Source: Rhopalosiphum padi
Taxonomy: Eukaryota; Arthropoda; Insecta; Hemiptera; Aphididae
Reading direction: 5' to 3'
NCBI RefSeq assembly: GCF_020882245.1
Contig: NC_083597.1
Span: 92,234,152-92,298,151 of the forward strand
DNA: 64,000 bases
Shown: positions 54,301-64,000 of the stretch, piece by piece
Layout of the letters: each line of letters starts with the position of its first letter
Numbering within the stretch: position 1 is the first letter of the stretch
Made by a program: the position numbers and the translations under genes
The notes under the pieces: model-generated
Databases searched by the model: none
The model's input: only the letters and a program-made list of their open reading frames with translations
What the model was told of the DNA's origin: nothing

Positions 54301-56790
54301 TAATAAGCTTACAAATAATTGTGAATTATACATTTAGTTTTTATTGATATTGAAGGTTTATTTGTGAATTACAAAAAATAAAAGAAAATGGTTTTAAATC
54401 GTTGTGTCATTTAAATGTCTACAACATTGAAGAAAACTGAAATGTTTACGATTATAATATTATATTATGTCTTAACATTGTAAAAACAAATTAATTAAAA
54501 TATATTACCGTTGATATATGGCGCGGATATTGACATACGATATGTACGATTTAAGTTTCAGCATATTAGTATACTAATAACATTAATAACAAGTTTAATA
54601 ATATGATTTAATTGGCATATATAAATGAATAAAATACTAATAATTATTGTATTTTTATTTAAAGATTATTTTTCAAAATATGTCTTGTTATTATAAAGTC
54701 GTTGAACGTAATGATAGCAAAACATAAACGTCTTTCTTCGTAGATAGCTTTGCGACGTATTATTTGATGATTATATAGATTTTTCGAAGTCATGAAATAT
54801 TGTGTTTGGAATGATTTGAACGCGGATTAGGACGCATGCGAGGTGGAATGTCGTAGTTCTATGTAAGATAAACATTTGACATTTTTGATTTTACAAGCCG
54901 CAATTCCAGTTCGTACAGAAGATTAATAAATCGAAATCCCAGTTTTGGAAAACTAACTTTTTTTGACGTACCACTATCACGGTCAGCGACGCGCGTATTC
55001 ATGCGACTGCCAATGTAGGAGGTCTGAGATATTCCGAGATTACATCGCCAATCGGTTAAACTCGGGTTTATCCTTATAGCCGAACGTACAGAATATACAT
55101 ACATACACGGAATACGCACAGTACAAATGCAGCAAACGCGGATGTATCAATATTACAAGAATTTAGACTTTCTGATAGAGAAAACCGTTGCCCCGTCATA
55201 TGGTCGAGTTGATTTTTTGGGTGGTTTTAATATCGAATTCTTTAGAAATGTATAGTGAAAACGAGAGAAACATTGGTGGACGAATAAAGCCGCAAGGGTT
55301 AGTGCTCGCAGTAGATATATATATATTTTTTACAGTCGATTGGGTTTTACAGCTAATCCTCATAATGCCGGTCGAACGAGCTCGAATACTAGCCAGGTTT
55401 TTTTTTTTCATTCCTCTCTTTTGGTCTCTCCTTTTTTTTCCTGGAAAGAAGCCCACACGTGCATTTTTACACGGGATCGGTTGATCAAGATTTTATGGCG
55501 TACGGGTTTTTCGGTTGCGTCTGATTTGCGTATGCAAAATGGTTCGAGGGAATTTAAATACGCCAGCAAAAGCTGTTAAATTGGATATATAGGTATATAC
55601 GTACCCACATATATATATTACATATATGTACCTACGTACGGATATGACGCGGGAACAAGGATTACATTTCGATTTTGAATTTTAAATTCAACCCAAATAT
55701 GCAGGTCCTAATAGTGTAATTAAATTTGTTATCGGAAGTCGTTACATTATTATTGAGTTTTATTGCCAAATAAATGTATGCAAAACTCTTTTATGATGCA
55801 GATTTTTACAACTGAGCTTTTATAGTAAAGTTCTTCGAGTTTTTTTTTTAAAAAAAACCACAAAACTTATCATTAAAAACATTTTTACACAATATGATAG
55901 TAAATATTGAAATAACATTCAACGCACTCTAAATATAAGTATATTAATATGTATTTTTGTAACGGAAACTACAAAATTCCTTTTTTAATTATTACAAAAC
56001 AGATTTCATAATACGTATTATAATAGTAAAAGATTGTATTGCTTGAAGGTTTTATAAAATGATGTATCTACATTAAGAAAACATATTATTATATAGTTGA
56101 TAATAATATAATTATTAGGTATAATAACTTATATATACAGGTAATTATTATACATATAGATTATATATATTATGCTTATTTAAAATATATACATTAGTAT
56201 TTAATTTAGTAAATAAATAACCACAGATATTTAGAAAAATACAATATATTATAGAGTATAGACCATTGTAAGTTATCAAGTAGTGTTGAAATATAATATA
56301 ATTGATAATAATACAATATATTCGTAATACGTTTGAATAATATTACCTATTATAATAATCAGTATGCAATTTAAACTTTTTTTTAAGTTAAGTTCATATC
56401 ATTAGTTTACTCGTATATAATATAAAAAATATTTATCTATTCTTTTTTTTTTAAATAATTAGAAAAAATACTTTTTTCAATTACATAAGAATACTTTTCT
56501 GACAATGAGCTCACTTCGCAGCATATGTGCCTACGTACTATGTGGTAAAAAATAATGAAAAGTCAGTAAAATTTAACGAGACCATAAATATAACGGTATT
56601 ACCAATTCCTTAGATTACCCTGCACCTTTCCAATAATATCAACAGTCAACATAAATAAAAATATACTTGAATTTTTTTTATGAAAAGTTACGTTTAATAT
56701 AATTTCTTTTCATGATAATAACTATTTTTTTAATTATAACTTATAATGATCTCATTATAAATTAAATTATTGAATAAAATCAGACACATT
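51331..56790. other. Gene-free DNA with CpG-rich patches at 53.3-53.8 and 54.8-55.6 kb
   Basis: A minus-strand frame from 52368 runs into the donor AAGG|GTAAGTTTG at 52302, but the exon would be only about 22 codons. At 55200 a plus-strand frame starts MVELIFWVVLISNS, signal-peptide-like, without further support. Nothing else is recognised. Confidence 0.4.
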
Positions 56791-57110
56791 AGTCAAGTTG
56801 ATGTAATCCACATAAATTTCAGAGAAGTCTTCGATATCGTCGACTATGGTTTTATTTTAAGCGAATTATAGGTACTTGGTATCAGTAATCCGCTCTTTTC
56901 TTGGCTTTAGTCGTACCTAATATATTATCTAGGAAGCGATTTGTCAAGCTTAACGAATCAATATCAATATTATCCAGTGTGCCTTCTGGTGTCCATCAAG
57001 GTAGCCATTTAAGCCCACTCCTCTTCATACTTTTCATAAATTCAATTTTGCTTATGCTAAATTTCTTCTATTAAGTTATTTTCTATCGCCCCTTACCAAA
57101 AGATATACTT
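56791..57110 (+). pseudogene. LINE (jockey-like) reverse-transcriptase fragment, inactivated
   Basis: The translation from 56791 gives SQVDVIHINFREVFDIVD, matching the RT block around DVIYTDF.KAFD.VDH of non-LTR retrotransposons. It continues with LGISNPLFSWL broken by two stop codons (near 56868 and 56911). After a frame change at about 56930, RKRFVKLNESIS and SGVHQGSHLSPLLFILFINS follow, the classic SGVPQGSxLxPLLFxLFINDI block. A short deletion then leads to FAYAKF where the catalytic FADD would be expected. Only part of the RT domain remains. It cannot encode an active enzyme. Confidence 0.8.
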
Positions 57111-58894
57111 ATTGAAGTGAAGTAAATTTATTAACATTGTATTGGTAAATAGTTTGTATTGTTTTTATTATTGACAAATAAATAAATTGTTAATAATTTT
57201 ACTTATGACTATTTGTAATTATTGTATAATCATTTGTATTAATTAAATATATATAACATTATAATAATAAATTAAATTTTAGACTTTCTTTAAAAAAAAA
57301 TAATAATAATAATACATTTTGATAAGATTTCGACATAAATTGATTATTAACTTACAAAAATATTACTTAGTATAAAATATAATATATTCTTAATTCTTTA
57401 AAAGAAAAAATGTATACTAAATAGTTGAAAAATCTTTTAAAAAAAGAATAATTTAAATTCAAAATCTAGATACTTGATTATATTATTTATTCTTGTAATA
57501 GCATTTTAATAAGGCCTAGAAAATATTTGATTAATTCAAGCCTAACCTTGAAATTTAAAAAAATATATTTCTTATTATGAACACAATAAATGAAACTATG
57601 GAAATAAAAGATTGTGTTAAATTTAATTTTAATGTTTATTTGATATATATTTGAGTGATAATTTATCAGGGTATACAACTATCGATATGAAAAGTTTAAC
57701 AGTGTTATTTTACAAACTCAATAATCATTATCAACAAAATATAATTTTTGATAAAACAAATTCTAATAGATATGAGTTATAAAATGTTATGAATAAAAAT
57801 AACCAATTATCAAATTGCTAACTGTAATTATTGACTACAAAAATAAATTTACTCGATCATACTGTTTCACATTCAAAAATCTAAAAAAATTTAATAAAAC
57901 TTAATACAAAATAAATAAAAACTATATGATTTTCTTTAAAATTTTGAAAAGAAATTAACCTTTTTCTTTGTGAAACCTCATTTATTATTATTATTACTTT
58001 TTTCTACGAAAATCAGGGAAAAAATAATTACAAAGTAAAGATTATCACGCACAGTAATTTAAAATAATAATGCACTTTAAATTATATTTTTTTTTTAGTT
58101 TTTTTAAAATATAGTAAGATTATTAAAATTGTATCAATGCAACGTATAGAATATTATGTAGGTACTAGTATTATATTCTTATAAATGTCATTAAATAATA
58201 TTATTATATTCATATATTTTTTTCAAGTATTTGTAAGGACACTAAAAAGTTTTAAAATTTCGAATAAATATATTATTTTGAAAACTGTACAATACTTATT
58301 CAAATCTTCAACCACCAAAGTAACCTTCAAAATTAAAACATGAATGAATAATGTTCTAGCATATTATAATTAAGATTCTAAAAACTTTAAAACATGATCA
58401 GAGAATTATAAATACAATAGTAGGTATATATATATATTATATATTTTACGAGGTGATTTTTTAACTACATGAAGTTTTTTTTATGTATAATATATATATT
58501 ATTTAAATCTAAAAGTTCTAAAAACCTATTTCATAAGTACATATTATGTAACAATATTCAAGTATTACGATAACTAAAAAATCAATTTTTATATATATTT
58601 TATATTGTTTATTTGTTTATTTATTGACGATGATGCACTTTAAGTTTCGTTTTCGGCAGGTAAAATAATTTCAATATAGAACTATGGTGTTTTTAACCAA
58701 AAAAATGTATTGGAGAATGTTATTTTAATGTATTTAACTACAATCATTTAAATTCTAAATGTGTAAAATTGTAAAAATACTCTGTCATTTTGCGTATGGT
58801 ATACACTATTACTTATCTTTTACTGCCAAAAAATGAAATACATTAAATGATTAATTAGAAATCATTATTTTGGATGAGATTTAAATATAAGTGA
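57111..58894. other. Gene-free AT-rich DNA after the LINE fragment
   Basis: The first 200 bases may be the remaining 3' part of the dead LINE. The rest shows no signal. Confidence 0.5.
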
Positions 58895-59600
58895 TTTTAG
58901 ATTCTGAACAGAGTTATAAATATATTCGTTATAAGATTATTATGTGTTTATTTATTTGTTATGTATAACTTCACCTTTAAGGCGGTATTATACTAATTAA
59001 TATCACCCTATCGCGTACAATGTTTTGACTTTTTGTAATCTGGATTTGGTAAATTATAATATTTTATATTGACCATGAGTGTTTTCACTCGACGTATTGT
59101 TATATACTTGAAAACGCTGTAATCACACATCAATCAAGTTTAAATATTTTAATTTCCCGGTAACCTGTGGTATGACCGTATTAGCTAATAACATGAATTG
59201 ATCAGAGAGTATTATTTATACTGTAGAAAAATAATTCAATCTTAAACTTTAAAGGTGGTTTTTGGTTGAAAATCAGATCTAGTTAGTATTTTAACAAATT
59301 ACAGAACAAATTTAAGTTTTTAAAATACATTTTTTAGTTAAAATATTTTAAATAATATTTAAAAAATTATATGATAAATTTTGAATGATTTTACAATATA
59401 ATATAATGACAATATCAAAATAAATACATACATGTCAAATTATTTTATAGATATTTTAAATTATAATTTCGACTAAGTTAGATTTTTTAACGAAAATTAA
59501 CATTTTTTTTATTATTAATTTTAGTTGATACTGTGTATAAAAAAAAGTATTATTTAACTATAAAGACTTGAAACTTTTGACCTTCAAATATATTTATTAA
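58895..59600 (-). repeat. Inverted, decayed copy of the dispersed repeat
   Basis: It begins with TTTTAGATTCTGAACAGAG. At 59250-59300 it carries the reverse complement of the AAAGTACCAACTAGAT-type block (AAAGGTGG, then TCAGATCTAGTTAGTATTT), so it reads opposite to the other copies. The far end is not clear and the right coordinate is approximate. Confidence 0.35.
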
Positions 59601-59737
59601 GTATACTTACTGTTGAAATATATTATATGTAATATCGGTATGTATACATTGTAAGCACACGGGGCACGTGTCAATATAATATTATGTATCAGAGTTTAAC
59701 TTTCTATTGTAATGTGAGGTAATAATACTTATTAATA

Positions 59738-59738
<1 letters not shown>

Positions 59739-59783
<45 letters not shown>

Positions 59784-59784
59784 A
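59739..59784. repeat. (CA)n microsatellite, the longest in the window
   Basis: A pure CA run to about 59777, then one interruption (AAACACACA). It lies in gene-free DNA between the repeat copy at 58895 and the LINE tail at 60400. Confidence 0.95.
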
Positions 59785-60399
59785 TAGGTATGACTTTATG
59801 ATGTCAATTACCCGTATAATATATAAGGCTGTTGTTTTGTACAAGACTCACTCTCGGACATGGTACATCATAATTATGATGTGTGTCTAAATCAGTAAAG
59901 TTGTATGTTACATTTACATTATACTTTTACTATAATCATAAAGTCGTATTACAATTTGTGTTAAATGACTTAATCCTCAACTTCACTCAAGCGTCAATTT
60001 CAAAATTTACATATTTATTATTCAATGAAATTAAAAAAAAAATAAGTCTAATTTTAGGCTATTTACACAATGAATCTATTATTAGAGACAATTAGTTGAC
60101 CATTACCTAACCATACCGTATTACAAATTGAAAATCAAAAATTGTAATTAATAAAATATCGAGTAGGAATCATTTTTATGTACAATATTTTTATTATTTA
60201 ATTACAATTTTATACATACTTCATTAAATTGACCTAATCGACGACGAGCTATATTTGAAATCTACTATCCCAATTTTTCTCAGGTTTTTTAAAATTAAAA
60301 TTTAATACATATTTTATAGTTTATATTATATAATAGTATGGTCCTTAAATGCTTGTCTTCGCAAAATCGTAAATATCTAAACTGTTGATATTAATCATT

Positions 60400-60558
60400 T
60401 TGTGATTATGTTATTTTTATTTTAATTGTGTTACGATATCATTTCCTTCCTTGAGTTCCTTCTATCATTATTTTGTATTAATCATAGTTATCTTTATTAT
60501 GTCAAATTAATCCTAATTTTATTGTATACTATTGTAATTGTCGAACATATAAAAAAAA
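60400..60558 (+). repeat. Probable 3' tail of a LINE
   Basis: TGTAATTGTCGAAC at 60533-60546 is followed within a few bases by an A-run. The same 14 bases stand at the unique 3' end of the small retroinsertion at 32443-32542. The left limit is uncertain; no coding part is recognisable upstream. Confidence 0.4.
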
Positions 60559-60789
60559 TATGGTCATAGTGAATTATGTCATGTATACTAAACTTAAACT
60601 TATAGTTTTTTGGCTAATTTTCTGAATAACCATAAAACGATTCCGCCATCATGGTATCATATAATAATATTGTTTTAAAACTCAAACATTTCATTATAAT
60701 ATTCACCTTAATGTCGTATATTATGTATATGTATACGTCTTGCAATCGTACCTATAGCATAATAAATTTGTTTTCAAAAGAGTGTATTT

Positions 60790-61050
60790 TGTGTTTTAAG
60801 TTTTAATATAAGAGTGCATTAACTTACTATAGAATTTAAAAATAAGAATATTGTTCTGATCCATCTCGTAAGTTTTTGCAGATTTTTAGAAAAGTTATGA
60901 CAATTTTAAAATTATATTATTTTTATAGTATGTTACTTAAGAATTAAAATATCAATATAAATTAAAGAGAAACACCTAACAAAAATCAATATTCTTACCT
61001 TTTAATTCGGTAATAGGCCAATAATTCACTATTAAATATTATATTCTAAT
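60790..61050. mobile_element. Highly degenerate foldback MITE relative
   Basis: The left arm has TTAACTTACTATAGAATTT and AATAAGAATATTG. The right arm, read in reverse complement, has AATAGTGAATTATTGGCCTA and AAAGGTAAGAATATTG. These are the same inner-arm words found in the foldback element at 19454-19826, but the ends are not recognisable. Probably an old copy. Confidence 0.35.
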
Positions 61051-61349
61051 ATATATTTGTCTATGTTCTACTTTGTAAGATTTATTCATCACGTGGGGCT
61101 GTAACGTTCTTCTGAGTATAATATTATGTATTATGTATATTATGTATACTAAAGCAAGTATCAAGTTTTACGTATAATATGAACTAAATAAAACTATTTA
61201 TGTTTATATTATAATGTATAGCTTTATGCATTACGAAACCATTTATGTTAGGGTTAGTCTTTAAGACTGGGAGGGTAGGACTTCCTTTAACAATTAATTA
61301 TAGTACATTTTTATTTCCATTCCTCGAAAAAATAAGCACCCGACTACCG

Positions 61350-62500
61350 AACTCATATTATACAGACACGAGGGATAGGTAATTGTATATTATAAAAGCA
61401 CGACGAAACTTGACATTTCGAACATTTAACCTCGAACTGTCACTCAAAGTGTTTGAGACTGCAAGTTGATATTTTTTTTGATTTTCTACCACTTTGCCAT
61501 CGAGTGCTTACCAACGACATCTGCATAACAATATATATTATGTCCAGTGCCATGGTCGAATGATCGCAGATCGCGGTGATGTAATAACTATATGGTAATG
61601 TCTCATACGCGCTTCGTGGTATCTACTGTCACAAGTCCGTCTCCTCTTCGTGCTCCACACGTTTGATTATTGTCGTCCTGGGACATTTCGAACGGATAGA
61701 CACGTATATCACGGCCGAGAAAACGAGTAAAGGTGGTTGAGGTTTTCGCGGAAGAGTCGATGGAAACGTCAAAACAGTGAATTATTTTACAGAAGAGGGT
61801 CCGCGCACGGGCGCGTGCGAGCTGGCACAAAGAGGGTTTCATTTATCAAGACATTTTCATCACACGGCGGACCCTATTCGCGAATATACCCGAGAAGAAC
61901 GAGTCACGCGTGAGTTGGTGAAGGGGATGGTGGAGGCGAGTCTCGGTTTAAATAGAGCACTAGATCATATCCGAGAACGAGTCTTGAACATTATACACGG
62001 TAACCGCGGTAAGAAAGAGAGGGATTGAAGAAAATACAGAGAAAGAGAGAGAGAGATACACGTCCATTACTCGCTGTCAACTCCGCCAGACTGGAATTGC
62101 TTTGCACACACGACCCATGTGCGTTTCCGTCGCCGTGGTGCATAGACATAATAATATAATATACAAGTGTGTGCGTGCCAATGTGTGTATTATTGTATTC
62201 GTACGGAGCACAGCGTACGAAAAAAAAAATGGATGGAGTAAAAAAAGAAAATATGTATACGCGAAGAAGTCGTTGTATACACATGCGGCCTATCAAACAG
62301 TCTTTCTTTTGATTGGCTTTAGAGACGGAAAACCGAGTTTATCTAGAAATTTCCATTGTCAAAATAAATTGTTAGGCACATACATAGTAATAATACTAAA
62401 GCGCACCACTCGAATTTTCTCCTCATTATTATTATTTTAACCATACAAGGCCAGCCTGTGACGTCACCAATACCGCGAGACTGCTTACGATGGCCATATA
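61350..62500. other. CpG-rich island with a possible exon; gene not identified
   Basis: GC-rich DNA between deserts. On the plus strand a weak acceptor, ATTATTTTACAG, at about 61793 precedes an open frame to 62028 with a helical, charged end (EERVTRELVKGMVEASLG, NRALDHIRERVLNIIHG). A donor-like GCG|GTAAGAAAG stands at about 62009. I do not recognise the peptide. A promoter or enhancer island is an equally good reading. Confidence 0.25.
62036..62058. repeat. (GA)n purine tract
   Basis: A GAGA-rich run in the CpG-rich island at 61.3-62.5 kb. GAGA tracts are common in insect promoters, but no link to a gene is shown here. Confidence 0.6.
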
Positions 62501-64000
62501 ATATTATAATTGTTTTTTATATAATAAAGCACATATAAAAATAGAATTAAAAGAGAAAAAACGATAAGTTGTATTGAATTTTGTATTGTGTTATTATTAT
62601 CTAACGATAAGTCGTTATCCACTGAAAAGTTATATAAATATAATTAAATGCAATCTTTTCGGAAAAATCAATTTAACCAACCATATTTATAAATTTGTTA
62701 TATTAAAATAAATTATAATGATAGCAATACCATTATAATTTATAATATCGTAAAATATACTTAGTAATATAATAAATACTCATTCTGAAGTCACAACACA
62801 GGTTGATTGGCTCCTTCACACAAGCCTATTGCCTCGATATATTTACATAATAATATGTATATTTTTTCTAAAATATATTTTATTATATTAAATACCTTTA
62901 CTATCACTTATACTTATTGTAAAAAAGATATTTACAGATTGTATAATTCAAAAACTAAGAAATCTAAATACTGAATACTGATAAATAATTTTTGTTCGCA
63001 ACTTTTTCAGTATGAAATAAATTATTATTCAATGCATATTTTATAACATATTAAATATTACAATGACTTAATCAAATAAGAAGACGTGTGCTCTATACTC
63101 TATACACTTCACTGGTGGGGATGTGTTTTCAATAATTATAAAACAGAGCAGTTACCTACTTTAATTTATACTTTTATCCAATCATTTAGTTATTTAAAAT
63201 ATTATTTTTTAAATTATTGTCTTGTACTATTAAGTGCTTTGTAGAGAACCAAAATTCTTATTTTTCAAATAAAAACTCTCTTTTTTAACTGTGAATTATT
63301 TAGCAAATATATTTCTTTTAAATGTTAACATACCATAATCAAAATACGACCGAGTTGATTTTCAGTTATTTAACTATGTGTACATGATAATGGATTTATA
63401 AGATATGTTGAATATGCAGCGACTTAAAAATGTTAGTAATTAATGTTAATAAATCGAAATTCATAATTTGTAAAAATGATCAAAGTATAATAAACGCTAC
63501 CTAGATTTAATATTACATCTATTTTATATTTTTGTAAAATAATTTTTGAAGACTCTTATTCTTAATAAAACGTTTTAATAACGAAAACTTTTCATTAGAA
63601 TTTTGAGTTAGATACATCAACATTTTTTTTAAAAAATGTTCCACTAAAATATAATTTATAGTAAAAATGAGGTGGTAGTTTTTATTTTAGAAACAGAAGT
63701 TTGTATCTCTACAGGACATTCTTTAAGTAGAAAAAAACTTTAATCATTTCAATATATATTCGGAATTTTTTTTCAAATTCAAACTAATTTAATTTATATC
63801 TTGTATAAATTGTTATTGCAGAATTCCTAAGTCCAAAACACAATATTATTTCGCGCATAATGTTGTTTGAAATAGCACGAGTATAAACGAAAATTTACTA
63901 ATAGTATGACGTGAAATCAAATTCAACAGTTTGGCAGGGATCAAAAATCGACGGGAAAAATACGTTTTGTTGAAAAACGTAAAAAAAAAGTAATTAGATT
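62501..64000. other. Gene-free AT-rich DNA to the window end
   Basis: No exon, RNA gene or repeat recognised. Confidence 0.55.

Noticed and set aside
1..64000. tRNA, rRNA, CRISPR arrays, operons, prophage or bacterial insertion sequences
   Set aside because: I saw no T-loop/acceptor pairs, no rRNA core words, no spaced direct repeats and no dense bacterial coding; the window is eukaryotic nuclear DNA.

Overview
The window looks like AT-rich nuclear DNA from an insect, most likely an aphid (Hemiptera: Aphididae). I infer this from the animal-type GT-AG introns, the very high A+T content, the constant recurrence of TAGGTA/TACCTA (GGTACC-type) words, and the dispersed repeats, which match the style of aphid genomes. 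Nothing suggests a bacterial replicon: there are no operons, no dense coding and no ribosome-binding sites. The window is gene-poor, and most long open frames in it are chance runs.

Region by region: (1) 1-6.7 kb is non-coding, with a truncated foldback MITE at 0.7-1.0 kb and repeat fragments. (2) 6.7-10.2 kb holds the one gene I can reconstruct fully. It is a five-exon minus-strand gene for a 259-residue protein of the 1-acyl-sn-glycerol-3-phosphate acyltransferase (AGPAT/PlsC) fold. All splice phases agree, yet both catalytic motifs are lost: NHx4D has Tyr for His, and EGTR is absent. A 385-bp inverted-repeat element sits in its second intron. (3) 10.9-11.0 kb is a 153-bp MITE with an 8-bp target-site duplication. 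(4) 11-40 kb is a desert carrying several copies of one degenerate repeat family (12.8, 14.6, 17.5 and 38.7 kb, and an inverted relative at 58.9 kb), a complete foldback MITE (19.45 kb) and a tiny target-primed retroinsertion (32.45 kb). (5) 40.7-55.6 kb alternates desert with short CpG-rich islands. These include a possible 5' non-coding exon ending at 41076, an unrecognised coding-looking exon on the minus strand at 45.3-45.55 kb, and a promoter-like island with a TATA box at 50.1 kb. (6) 56.8-57.1 kb is a dead LINE reverse-transcriptase fragment. (7) 61.3-62.5 kb is another CpG-rich island with a possible exon, followed by desert.

The strongest candidate for something undescribed is the AGPAT-fold gene, which looks like a conserved pseudoenzyme rather than a simple pseudogene. 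The orphan exon at 45.3 kb and the CpG-rich islands come next. They may be first exons or regulatory DNA of large genes extending beyond the window, but the sequence alone does not identify them.
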